Origin: Falsiruegeria mediterranea M17
GTDB taxonomy: Bacteria > Pseudomonadota > Alphaproteobacteria > Rhodobacterales > Rhodobacteraceae
Assembly: GCF_900302455.1 (NCBI RefSeq)
Contig: NZ_ONZG01000021.1
Span: forward strand, 1-44,879
Direction: 5' to 3'
DNA: 44,879 nt
The translations under genes and the position numbers were made by a program. The notes under the pieces were generated by a model, which ran no database searches, had not been told where the DNA came from, and saw only the letters and a list, made by a program, of their open reading frames with translations. This document shows, piece by piece, positions 24,938 through 36,900 of the stretch. Positions within the stretch are counted from its first letter, which is position 1. The number at the start of each line of letters is the position of its first letter.

Positions 24938-27900
24938 ATGGCGACACGTCAGGATCAGGTTACCACTCGATCGCTCGCGCAAGCGGATGTTCGGCAAATG
25001 CTGGAAAATGGCGCTCCCAACGTCCTTGTCGTCGAAACTGACTTTCTGACCTCTGTAAAACTGCCCGAAGGGGCTGTTGTCGAGTATCCGGCGTTGATCG
25101 ACGGAAACCTCATACTCGTACAGCCCGAAGGCACGCTGATCGTTTTCCCCAACGCAACTGAAACCTCGCTCCTTGTTGATACCGGCACCGCTTTTGTTCC
25201 TTTCAGCCGTCTTTTGAATGTGGCGACGCCGGAAAGCGAATGGACCACGCTCGGCGATGTGTCTCGGGTTCCGCTCCATTTCATTCTCAGCCCGGGAACG
25301 CCTCTTCAAGGATCTGCGGATGACCTGAAACTGATCGTCGAGGACCCGCTTGTCGGGCTTGAGGTCAATCCCCTGCTGCCTCCAACAGACTATGCCTTTG
25401 GTGACAGGTTTGAGCGCCACTATAGCGGTGATGATGACAATGGTTCCTCACCAGCAGATCTGACAATTGTCCTGAAAGGCCCGCTGATAACAGCGGAAAC
25501 AGACGGCGTAACCGTCATTCGACCAGCCGATCAGATCGTCATCGTTACCAATCCACCTGACTCACCGGCCTCAGTTTCCGAAATCCGTATCGAAATCTCA
25601 GGATTGCCAGCCAATGCGACCAGCAGTCTTGGCAATCTCATCGCACAGCCTGACGGAACCAACACTCTGGCCTTTGTCGGGGCAGAGGCAGAATTTCAGA
25701 CACTGACGCTGTCCTTCCCAACCGACTTCTCAACTGTCTCTCGGTCCGACATTGCCAATGGTCCTCTGACAGGAACAATCGAAGTTGTTGCGAGCACTGG
25801 TGCAACCGAAACACTTGATTTTCCGATCCGCGTGACCCCTGAGGGTGATGTTGAGATTGATGATACGCTGCCGGATCTGGTTCCGGACGAGACGGATGCT
25901 CCGACGCCTGTTGTGCCGTCGGAGCTGCTGCTGCCTGCGGTGACGGATGCGGATGGGTCTGAGGCGCTGGAGGCGCTGGTTCTGACGATCACGGGTCTGC
26001 CGGGCGGCTCGGATCTGGCGGGCCTGGGGATCACCCTGCCCGCGGGCGCGACCTCGCGCATCGGGGATGACGCGGCGACGGGGGCGGCAACGCTGGTGAT
26101 CACGCTCAGGGCGGCGGATGTGGGCGACGTGCTGGCGGCGTATCAGGCGCTGTCGCTGTCCTTGCCTGCGGACTTCTCGACGGCCAACCGCTCGGACCTG
26201 ACGGGCGGCGCCACCGCCCTGCCGCTGAGCCTGACGGTGGATGTGCAGACCGACGAGGACCAGAACCCCGCAACCGACACCCCCACCGACGGCACCGCAA
26301 CCGCAACACGCATCGTCGAGATCGGCGCGACCGAGGACATCACGCTGAGCGCGCCGCGGTTGCGGCTTGCCTCCGAGGATGACGGGGTGCCGGGCAGCAG
26401 CCAGGGCGTGGATGTGGATCTGGGGATCGAGATTGCGATCACCGATCAGGACGGGTCCGAGACCGAAGACCCGAGCGATCCGCGCTTTGCGGCAACGGTT
26501 GAGATCCTCTTTGCGGGGCTGCCCGGGGCGGCGACGGCGAATGGCGGCACCCTGGATGCGGGTGCCGGGCGCTGGACCGGCACGGTTGCGCAGGCCGAGG
26601 CTTTGGTTCTGAGCCTGCCGGGGGATTACAACGGGGCGATCCTGTCGACGATCACGGTGACGACGCCCGAGGGCGTGGAGAGCGTGCCGCAGGCGATCGT
26701 GGTGACGCCCACGCCGGATATCGTGATCGATGGTGCGATCCTGAAGGCCGAGACGGACGCGCCGGTCGAGGTGCTGCTGTCGGACTTCATCTCTGTGCTG
26801 GTGACCGATCCGGACGAGACGGTGGAGAGCCTGAGCCTGAACCTGCCCGGCCTGCCGCCTGGGATGGGGGTCGCGGGCGATGGCGGTCTTGGCACCTTCA
26901 CCGACGCGGGCGACGGCAGTTTTACCTTTGATCTGACGCTGCCTGCGGGGTCGGGTGTGGACCCGGCCGGGGTGCGGCTGATCTTCCCGACGGATTACTC
27001 GACAACAAACCCTGCGGTGATGCTGGAGGCGGCGCTGACGGTGACCACCAGCGATGGCACCTCCACGGGCGACATCCCGGTGGTGATCACCGAAGAGGGT
27101 GACGTGTTGCTCGAGGATGCGACGCTGACCCTGGCCGAGACCGACGCGCCGGTGCTGTTCACGCCCGCGGCCAGCCTGGTGCCGCAGGTGACGGATGCGG
27201 ATGGCTCGGAAAGCATCGCGCTGGTGGCGGTGGTGTTCAACGCGCTGCCGCCGGGCACCCGGGTGTCGACCGATGGCGGCGTCAGCTTTGCGCCGCTGAC
27301 CAATCCGGCGCTGAACTTCATCGGCACGCTGGCCGAGTATCAGAGCCTGGTGCTGTCGCTGCCCACCGATTACTCGACGCAGAATCCGGCGACCACGCTT
27401 TATGCCGAGGTTGCGGCGGTGTCGGACGAAGGCGGCTTTGGCCTCGCGCGTCTGGATGTTGTTGTGTCGTATGAGCTGGATGTGACGCTTGCGGCGCCCG
27501 GCGCTCTGGTGGCGGTCGAGGATGGCGATGGGGTTGATGGCGGCGGCGTGACGGTGGATCTGCAGATCACGGTCCAGGCAACGGACCGGGACGGATCCGA
27601 GGACAGCACGCGCGTTGAGATCGCCTTCAGTGATCTGCCGCCGGGGGCGGCTGTGAACGGCGGCACGCTGGATGCGGGAACGGGCATCTGGACCGGCACG
27701 ATGGCGCAGGCCGAGGCGCTGACGCTGCATCTTCCGGGGGATTACTCGGGCACGATCAGCTCGGTGATCACGGCGCGGAGCCCGGAAGGCACGGTGAGCA
27801 CGGCGCAGGTGCTGACGGTTGCGCCTGCGGGCGATATCGACTTCCATATCGAAGAGCTTGTGGCCGCCGAGACGGATGCGCGGGTGGTGGTGACGCCGTC

Positions 27901-30900
27901 GGCGGCCTGGGCCGTCTCGGTCTCGGACAGCGATCCGGGGCTGCCGGCCGAGGGGCTGGAGACGGTGGTGCTGAGCCTTGCGGACCTGCCGCCGAACGTG
28001 CAGGTGCTGGGGGTTCCGGCGGGCACGATCAGCTACAATCCGGCTGCCGGGGGTCCGCTGACCTTCACCGGCACCGAGGCGCAATACCTGGCGCTGCACC
28101 TCTCCTTCCCGGCGGATTATTCCACCGAAAGCCCGGCGGCGGACGGCCTGGTGCTGAGCGGCACCCTCACGGCGACCTCAACCGAGGATGCGGGCGGCCA
28201 GTCGGCGCCGGTGAGCCTGCGGATCACCCCTGAGGGTGATGTTGAGATTGATGATACGCTGCCGGATCTGGTTCCGGACGAGACGGATGCTCCGACGCCT
28301 GTTGTGCCGTCGGAGCTGCTGCTGCCTGCGGTGACGGATGCGGATGGGTCTGAGGCGCTGGAGGCGCTGGTTCTGACGATCACGGGTCTGCCGGGCGGCT
28401 CGGATCTGGCGGGCCTGGGGATCACCCTGCCCGCGGGCGCGACCTCGCGCATCGGGGATGACGCGGCGACGGGGGCGGCAACGCTGGTGATCACGCTCAG
28501 GGCGGCGGATGTGGGCGACGTGCTGGCGGCGTATCAGGCGCTGTCGCTGTCCTTGCCTGCGGACTTCTCGACGGCCAACCGCTCGGACCTGACGGGCGGC
28601 GCCACCGCCCTGCCGCTGAGCCTGACGGTGGATGTGCAGACCGACGAGGACCAGAACCCCGCAACCGACACCCCCACCGACGGCACCGCAACCGCAACAC
28701 GCATCGTCGAGATCGGCTTCGAGCTGGACGTGACACTGGATGCACCTGCGACACTGACAAGATCTGAAGACAGCAGTGGCGTTGGTGTGACGCTGGATCT
28801 TGGTATTCAGGTTGCAGCAACCGATATCGATGGCTCGGAAGACAGTACGACGGTCGAAATCCAGTTTACCGGTCTTCCTGATGGTTCCACCTTCTCTGTC
28901 GGGCAATTCGATCCCGCTACGGGGATCTGGACGGGTAACATGGTGGCGGCCAATGCTCTGAACCTGACCCTGCCAGAGGACTATTCGGGCACAATCCAGA
29001 GCCAGATCAGGGCGCTGAGCCCTGAGGGAACAGTGAGCGTTGACCAGATCATCGAGATCACGCCAACCGGCGATATCGTTCTGGACGTCGAAGAACTGCG
29101 CGCCCAGGAAACGGATGCGCGTATTGTTGTTACGCCATCAACCGTCTGGCAGGTCAGTGTGGATGACACTGACGGAAATATGCCGTTTGAGGTGATCGAG
29201 ACGATCTCGATTAACCTTGCGGATCTGCCACCCAATGTTCTGGTCCTGAATGTCCCGGCATCGACCTATTCCTATGACCCTGCAACAGGCGGCGGGCTGA
29301 CCTTCACCGGAACCGAGGCTCAGTATCAGGCACTGCAGCTCTCATTCCCGACAGATTACTCGACCGAGAGCCCGGCGGCGGACGACCTTGTTCTGGACGG
29401 CACCCTTTCGGCAACATCCACAGAAGATGCCAGCGGTATCAGCACGTCGATATCTCTGCGCATCACGCCTGAGGGCGATGTTGAGATCGATGACAGCCTG
29501 CCAGACACCGTGCCAGACGAGACGGACGCTAGCACGCTGGTTACGCCCTCAGACCTGTTGTTGCCCGCTGCATCCGATCTGGACGGGTCGGAGGCACTGG
29601 AGACGCTGACGCTCGTGATCGACGGGTTGCCAGCCGGATCTGATGAAACCTCGTTGATGATAACGGTTCCGACCGGCGCAACCTTGAATTTTGCAACCGA
29701 TGCTGCAACCGGGGCCAGTACGCTGACCTTGACCATGGATGCCGCGAATGTGGGTGATGTCGCGGCGGCCTATGCTGCATTCAATCTGACTTTGCCTGTC
29801 GATTTCTCGACGGCAAACCGGTCCGACCTGACCGATGGGTCAACCACCCTGCCCCTGACCTTCACACTCGATGTGCAGACAGATGAAGATCAGGATCCCG
29901 CGACAGACACACCGACAGATGGAACAGCCACAGCGACGCGTGTGGTTGAGATTGGGTTTGAAGAGGACATTTCCCTCGCAGCCCCGTTGCTGATCACGGC
30001 CGAAGAGGATGGTGGAAATACCGGCGATCCCGATCTGGGCGTTAATGTTGATCTTGAGATCCAGATCGATATCACCGACCAGGATGGATCTGAAACCGCC
30101 GATCCGAGCGATCCCAGATTTGCGGCACAAGTCAGTATCGAGATGTTTGGTCTGCCTGCAGGCACTGGGGTCAATGGTGGCACCCTGACCGGCACCAGTT
30201 GGGTTGGCACCGTGGCCCAGGCAAACAATCTGGTCCTGTCCCTGCCCCCCAACTACAATGGCGAAATCCTCAATCTCATCACTGTGACAACACCTGAAGG
30301 TGCCGAGAACACCGTGCAGGGTGTCATCGTTTCCCCAACGCCGGACATCATCATCGAAGGCGAAGTAACCGTTGATGAAACCGATGCAGTGGTTGATGTG
30401 CGATTGTCGGATTTCATCGACATCATTGTCGATCCGAGCGAAACGATCCTGAACCTGACCTTTGATCTGGATGGGTTGCCTACGGGGACCGAGGTTTTGG
30501 ATGGCGGAGGTAATCCGATCGGCATGTTCACCGACAACGGCGATGGAACCTCCGATTTCCTCTACATCTTTAATGGGGTTGGCAGCATCCCCACTGGCGC
30601 GACGATCAAGCTGCCAACGGACTACTCCACGACGAACCCGATGCAGAGCCTGTTTGCCACGATCTCGGTCACGACAAACGAAGGAACCGTGTCCCGGGAT
30701 GTGCCGGTCACCGTGCGCGAAGAGGGCGATCTGGCCATTGGCGATGGCAGCTTTGCGTTGGCCGAAACCGATGCACCGGTTCAGTTCCGCCCGGCGGATC
30801 AGATCACACCGGTGGCAACGGATCTGGACGGATCGGAATCCGTCACGCGGGTTGCCGTATTGTTCAATGCCCTGCCAACCGGGACACGGTATTCAACCGA

Positions 30901-33900
30901 TGGCGGCACGACTTTCCAGGATGCGCTACCGACGCTGCAGTTTGTTGGCACGCTGGCCGAGTACAACAATCTGATCATCGAACTCCCAACGGACTTTTCG
31001 ACCGGGAGCCCTGCAACCACGCTCACAGGATCTGTCTTTGCCGTCACCGATGAAGGCGGTCTGGGCCGCGGCGATCTGACGGTGACTGTCGAAGCCGAAG
31101 GCGATCTGACATTGAGCGGGCCTGGCCGGTTGGATCTGGTCGAGAATGACGCACCGGGCGATATCGACGAAGACACCACGACAGAAGCGCCGCTTGATGC
31201 GCGTCTGGTGGATGCGATCTCGGCCACGTCCCCCGATGCCGATGGATCAGAGAGCATCGCGACCGTTGATGTCACGGTTTCCGGTTTGCCCGACGGGACA
31301 CAGTATTCGACCGACGGTGGAACCACTTTCATGGCCGTGCCCGCGGGCACGACATTTGTGTTCAATGGTCTTACCGACGCCGAATACAAGGGCCTGATCT
31401 TGCGTCTGCCCGACGATTTCTCGACCACCACGGACATCACGGGCAGCGCGACATTCACCACCGACGAGGCCATTCTCGCAGGTGAGACCGACGTTGACGG
31501 CACCGATGGGATTGAAACCCGAGGCTTTGTCATCACCGTCTCGTCGGAACAAGACGTGGTCATCGCGGCTCAGGACATCACGGTGATCGAGGATCTGGGT
31601 AGCTTCATCCCCCTCAACCTCGATGCAGCTGTCACCGATCTCGACGGCTCCGAGAGTATCACCGCCATCACGGTCGATTTCACCGGATTGCCGACAGGGG
31701 ACACCGTTTTGACCGGTGGTGTGATCGTGAACGGACCCACCGACAGCTGGACCGGCACCCTGGCCGAGTTGCAGGCGCTTGGCGTGGTATCCTTCCCGCA
31801 GCATTTCTCGGGCACTGTTGGTGTCACAGTCACGGTGCAGACGGACGAAGGCACCACTGCTGGCACTTCCGAGAGCTTTGATCTGAATGTGACGCCTGTT
31901 GCCGAGCCGACTCTGGTCATTTCCGTCGATGACAGTCCCGCCAGCGTAGACCGGATCGCCGCGGGGAATTATCTGGTCGACGAAGACAGCTCGTTCTTGA
32001 TGACCTTCGACGCGCAGACACCGGACCGCGACGGGTCCGAGCAACTGACAACCATCGTGGTCGACAACATGCCTGCGGGCTGGGTTCCGAACACGAATGG
32101 GACTGTTGATCTGTCGCTGTTCGAACAGGGTGCCGCGCAAGTGGCATCTGCCGCAGTTTCCGGCACAACACTGACGATCACGCTCAACAGCGGCGTGCAG
32201 GAGTTCATGGGCGCACTCAGGGTCACGCCTTTGGCCGATGACGACCGCGACGCTGCAACGATCGTCGGCGACGACCTCGTGGCGACGGTCACATCCGTTG
32301 ACACCGCGGCTGGCCTGCCCTCGGACACACAAACGGCGCAGGATGATCTGGATATCGATGTCGATGCGATTGTCGATCCGCTTGATTTCACGGTGGCCAA
32401 TTCGCGGACAAACGAAAACACCGGCGGCTCCAAACGTGTCAACATAGAGCTCAGCAATATTGCCCTGCAGGACAATGATGGCTCCGAAGTGCTGCAAAGC
32501 CTTGTGCTAAGCATCGCGGTTGCCACCGAAAGCGACAATTTCGATCCGTCCAATACCAATGACCTTCTGCTCGAAGTCAGCAACAAGGGACTGGCCTCGA
32601 AGGTGCAGATCACGCAGGCCGGATCGACGCTGACCAGCGTGGATTATGCGATCACGCCGCTGCCCACGACCAGCGCGCAGGAGTTTGCCGATGCGCTTGA
32701 TTTGATGCGTATCGTTGTGCCCCAGCACTTTAGCGGCGTCCTGACGCTTGATGGAACATTGGCCTGGAATGAGACCACCACCGGCGATGTCGAGGTGGAT
32801 ACCAGCGACAACTTCGCGACCACGGATTTCCAGATCATCCAAACAGTACGTCCACGTGCCGAAGCAGAGCTGACGGCTTCGGTGTTTGTCCGTAGACCAG
32901 CCGAAGTGGCCGATGACAGCCAGCAGATCGTCAGCGCCACGATCAAGGATGGCTCTGTCAGCGGGGATGAGATTCTGACCCTGCTGGAAAGCACCGCCGA
33001 TGGCAGCGGTCCTGGTCAGGTCGACCTTTACGTCGGGCTTGATGCTTCGACGCCCGATACGGACGGGTCCGAGCAGATCGAGACCATCGTGATCACGAAC
33101 GTCCCGACGGACTGGATCGCCGACCATCTCAGCGGCACAACTGTACAGCAATCCGCATTCTTTCAGCCCGATGGCGGCCTGCCACTGGCACAGACGACCT
33201 ACGACCTGATTGACAGCGCGACATACAACCAGGCGACCGGTGATCTGACCATTAGCTTTGTGCCGGATGTCACCTCTTTTGAAGCGTCGCTGCAACTGCG
33301 ACCCTCGCTTTATGAAGACTACGATGTTGATCGACAGAACGGCGATCCGTTCTCGTCTGTGGGTGACTTCTTTGGCGACGATCTGAACATCGAGGTTTCG
33401 GTATCGGACGACAACACCGACGAGGTGCGCAACGCCCAGGCGGATGCGACTTTTGATGTCGATGTGGACCCGGTCAACAACATCGCTGTCATCCTGACAC
33501 TGCCTCAGGGCAATGAGATGGTGATCGACGATGCCGGTGGTGTCTGGCAGATCCCCTTCCAGCCCGTCATTCAAGACACTGACGGGTCGGAATCCGTCAC
33601 CGCCGTTGTCATGCGCGAAGTGCCAAATGGCGTTACGGTCTATGTTCAGGATTCCAGCGATCCGACCGGCCCAAAGATCCCTGCTCTGCTGACAGATGTG
33701 AACGTGCCGCCCGGATTCAACTCGTGGAGCCTGGAAAACGAAAGCTGGCTGACGGCGGAACTGCGTGGCATTCCGACCCATTACGCGGGCGACTACCCTC
33801 TCAAGATTGACGTGGTGACAACCGAATCCGACGGTGGCAACACCCGCATCACAACGCTTGACGAAGTATTGCGTGTGGATCCGGTGATTGATGGCGGCGA

Positions 33901-36900
33901 TCCATCCGAAAGCTTCAACGGTCAGGAAGACACGGCACTTGCCACGCCCATCGATGGCAACATCATCGACAACATGAACAACTCACCCGGATCGCCCGAG
34001 GCGATACTGGGTCAGGTTGTCATCACAAACGTGGTGCCGGATTCCTTTGGCCGTGTGCCGACCTTCTTCCTTGGGCCGCCGCAAGCTGACCCGGTCATTC
34101 CCGACCGGTACTACAATTCACTGCCTGTCGACGCCAACGGTGAATTGCGCCTGACGCCGACACAGGCCGCCGAACTGTGGATCCTACCCGGCAAGGACAG
34201 CAACGAAACCATCGAGTTCGACGTCTCGGTCATCTACTATGAGACGATTGATCAAAGCCAGTTCCAGCTCGCAACCGGCACCGTCACGGTCAACGTTACA
34301 GGCATTGCCGATGATCCGATCCTTGAATTGCAGAACCCGGATCCGACCGACGATCCAAACTCAGGCATCACCGATGATCAGATCGACGATGCCTACCGGC
34401 CAACCGAAATAGTCGACGGTGTCGCGAACGCAGACCGGGTTTATGGCTATGCGGGCAAAGACAACGCGGCATTCGCATTGGACTCGCGCATTCGGGATAT
34501 CTTCCTGCGAACCGGTCCGATCTCACCCGACAACCTGTTCCGACCGGCAGATCCGATCGAAGGTCGTATGACCGAGATCACCTTTGCTGGCGGACAGTTC
34601 GACGGGTCCGAGACCCTGTACTACCTGATCACGGACGTTGATCCGAGTGTATCCTTCCTTGGCGGAACACCCATCGATTCGAGCGGTGAGTCCTATGTGG
34701 TCACGGCGGATCAACTCGCGACGCTGGAATTTGTCCCGACCAACGTGACCGAGGTGACCTATTACGACATGACAATCCACGCGATTGTCGTGGAAGATGA
34801 CCAACCCCTCAATGGCCTGATCGGAACACCCGAAGAAGTTCTGATGCTGATCGACTCTTTGCCGGGCGGATCAGTCGTCCCGATGGACTTTACCGTGGTT
34901 GTTGTACCAGCAACGGGTAATGGAACCGATCCCTGTGATCCGGAACAAGAACTGCCCCTTCCAATGCTCGAACTCATCGGCAGCGGAGACGAGGATACGG
35001 TGATCGAGTTGACGCTCAAGATCACGCCGCAGCCTCCGTTCTATGACTCCATCGACGATCTGGTGAACCTGCCAAACGGTGTTACCGGCGATTTCGGCAT
35101 CGGGATCGAGCTGCCACCGGGGTCATCATTGGCGACCGACCCGCCCGGAGGCGCGCTGTTCGACCCCGTCACCGGTTTCTGGGTCATCGACCTGTCCGTG
35201 CTTGGCGTTGATCCCAGCGACCCGACACAGACCGAAGGCAAGCTGCTGTTCACGCCGCCTCCGCATGAATCCAGCCCGACAAATCCGTTCGATCCGGCCG
35301 ATACCTTTGGGCCCGATGATCCGTATGACGAGCTGAACTCGCTCAACTATTCGATGATCCTCAACAACTTCACCTGCGGCACATCGGATTCAGCAAGCAG
35401 CACGTTCAGCCTGACCATCAATCCGGTGGTTGATCCGCCCGTGATCCGCCTGACCGGAGGTCGGTCCTTCGACGAGGACACGGTGTTCGATCTTGGCCTT
35501 TCAATCACGAGCCCGGATGGCGGCGAACGCCCCGGAGATACGGTTGAAATCGACCTTGATACAAGATCTGGAGCAGAACTGCTGGATGAGAATGGCAATC
35601 CGCTAACAGGTACTGATGTCGGTGGAGGCTTTACACGATTCCTGGTTGACTATGATGATATCGACACGCTTGGCCTCAGAGCGGCAGAGCATTATAGTGG
35701 TCAATTGGAAATTCGAATAACGGCCACAAGCGAGGATATTGACGGAAGTACTGCATCGTCGACGCTGTTTCAAACGCTTCAGGTCATCCCGGTTGCGGAT
35801 GATCCGTTCTTCAACTTTAACAACACGATCCTGGATCCAGACACCGGACAGCCCTTTGTCGACGAAAGCGGGCGTGTACCGATCATCACCGCGATCGAGG
35901 ACATTCCGCTGAACCTGAGCCAGTTCATCGAGGCTAACACTCCCGATCAGGATGGATCGGAGACCATTACAATCGTTCTGGCAGGTGTGCCGGATTACCT
36001 GAATGTCACCGGACCGTCGAACAACGGCTTCATCGACAACGGGGATGGCAGCTATACGATCTCCGAGGCGGCCTTCCCGCTGGTTTCCGTCGAGCTTGTG
36101 AATCAGCACGCCCGGACACCAGATTCCCTTGATCCCACCTTGCCTAGTGAAATCCCGCTCAGCCTGACGGTGAATACGCTAGAGCTGGCAAATTCAGATC
36201 AGGCGACCGGAACGCAGAACTTTGTTCTGCGCGTGCGGCCGGATGCAGACACACCCACGTTGACGGCTAGTATTGATCCAACAACCGGCGTCGAGGATTC
36301 CGGCGATCTCTTTACCCTGACCCTGTCCGGTGAAACACCAGATCCCCATGAAACAATGAGCTTTGAGGTCGTCGTTCCAACCGGCGGCAAGATCTTTGTG
36401 GATGGGATCGAACAACCGGTTGTCGGTGGCGTAGTCACCTTGGGTGGAACACCCAGCCCAACCGTGAACCCGTCGATCAACCTGGGCTTTGCACCAGATG
36501 GTGTGGTGACGTTCCTTGCGCCGCCTGATTTTGGTGGCATGACATCGCTGGATGTGACGGCCATCACCACGGATGCCGACGGGATCTTTACCGACACTGA
36601 GCGTACCCCGACGCAAACACTGGACCTGGATATCGCGGTTGCGCCGGATCTTGTGTTCAGTGTTCTGGACCCAGATGTGGAGTTGGATGAAACCGACGCG
36701 GTCGTGACCCACGATCCGGCTGGAGATTTCGATATTCAGGTCACCGATGTCGATGGTTCTGAGATGGTCGATAACGTGACCTACACGATCACCGGTGTTC
36801 CTGACGGCATGGCCTATCAGGTGGGCTCGAATCCGATTGTGCCAGTGACCACCGCCGATCTGAGCTTCACGGGCAGCCTTGCTGATTTCCAGCAGCTTAC

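Noticed and set aside
25730-28099. 789-codon open frame on the minus strand, rich in Arg, His and Gln
   Set aside because: It is antisense to the GC-rich block of the RTX adhesin, where G/C-ending codons suppress stops on the other strand. It has no domain, and its repeats simply mirror those of the sense gene.
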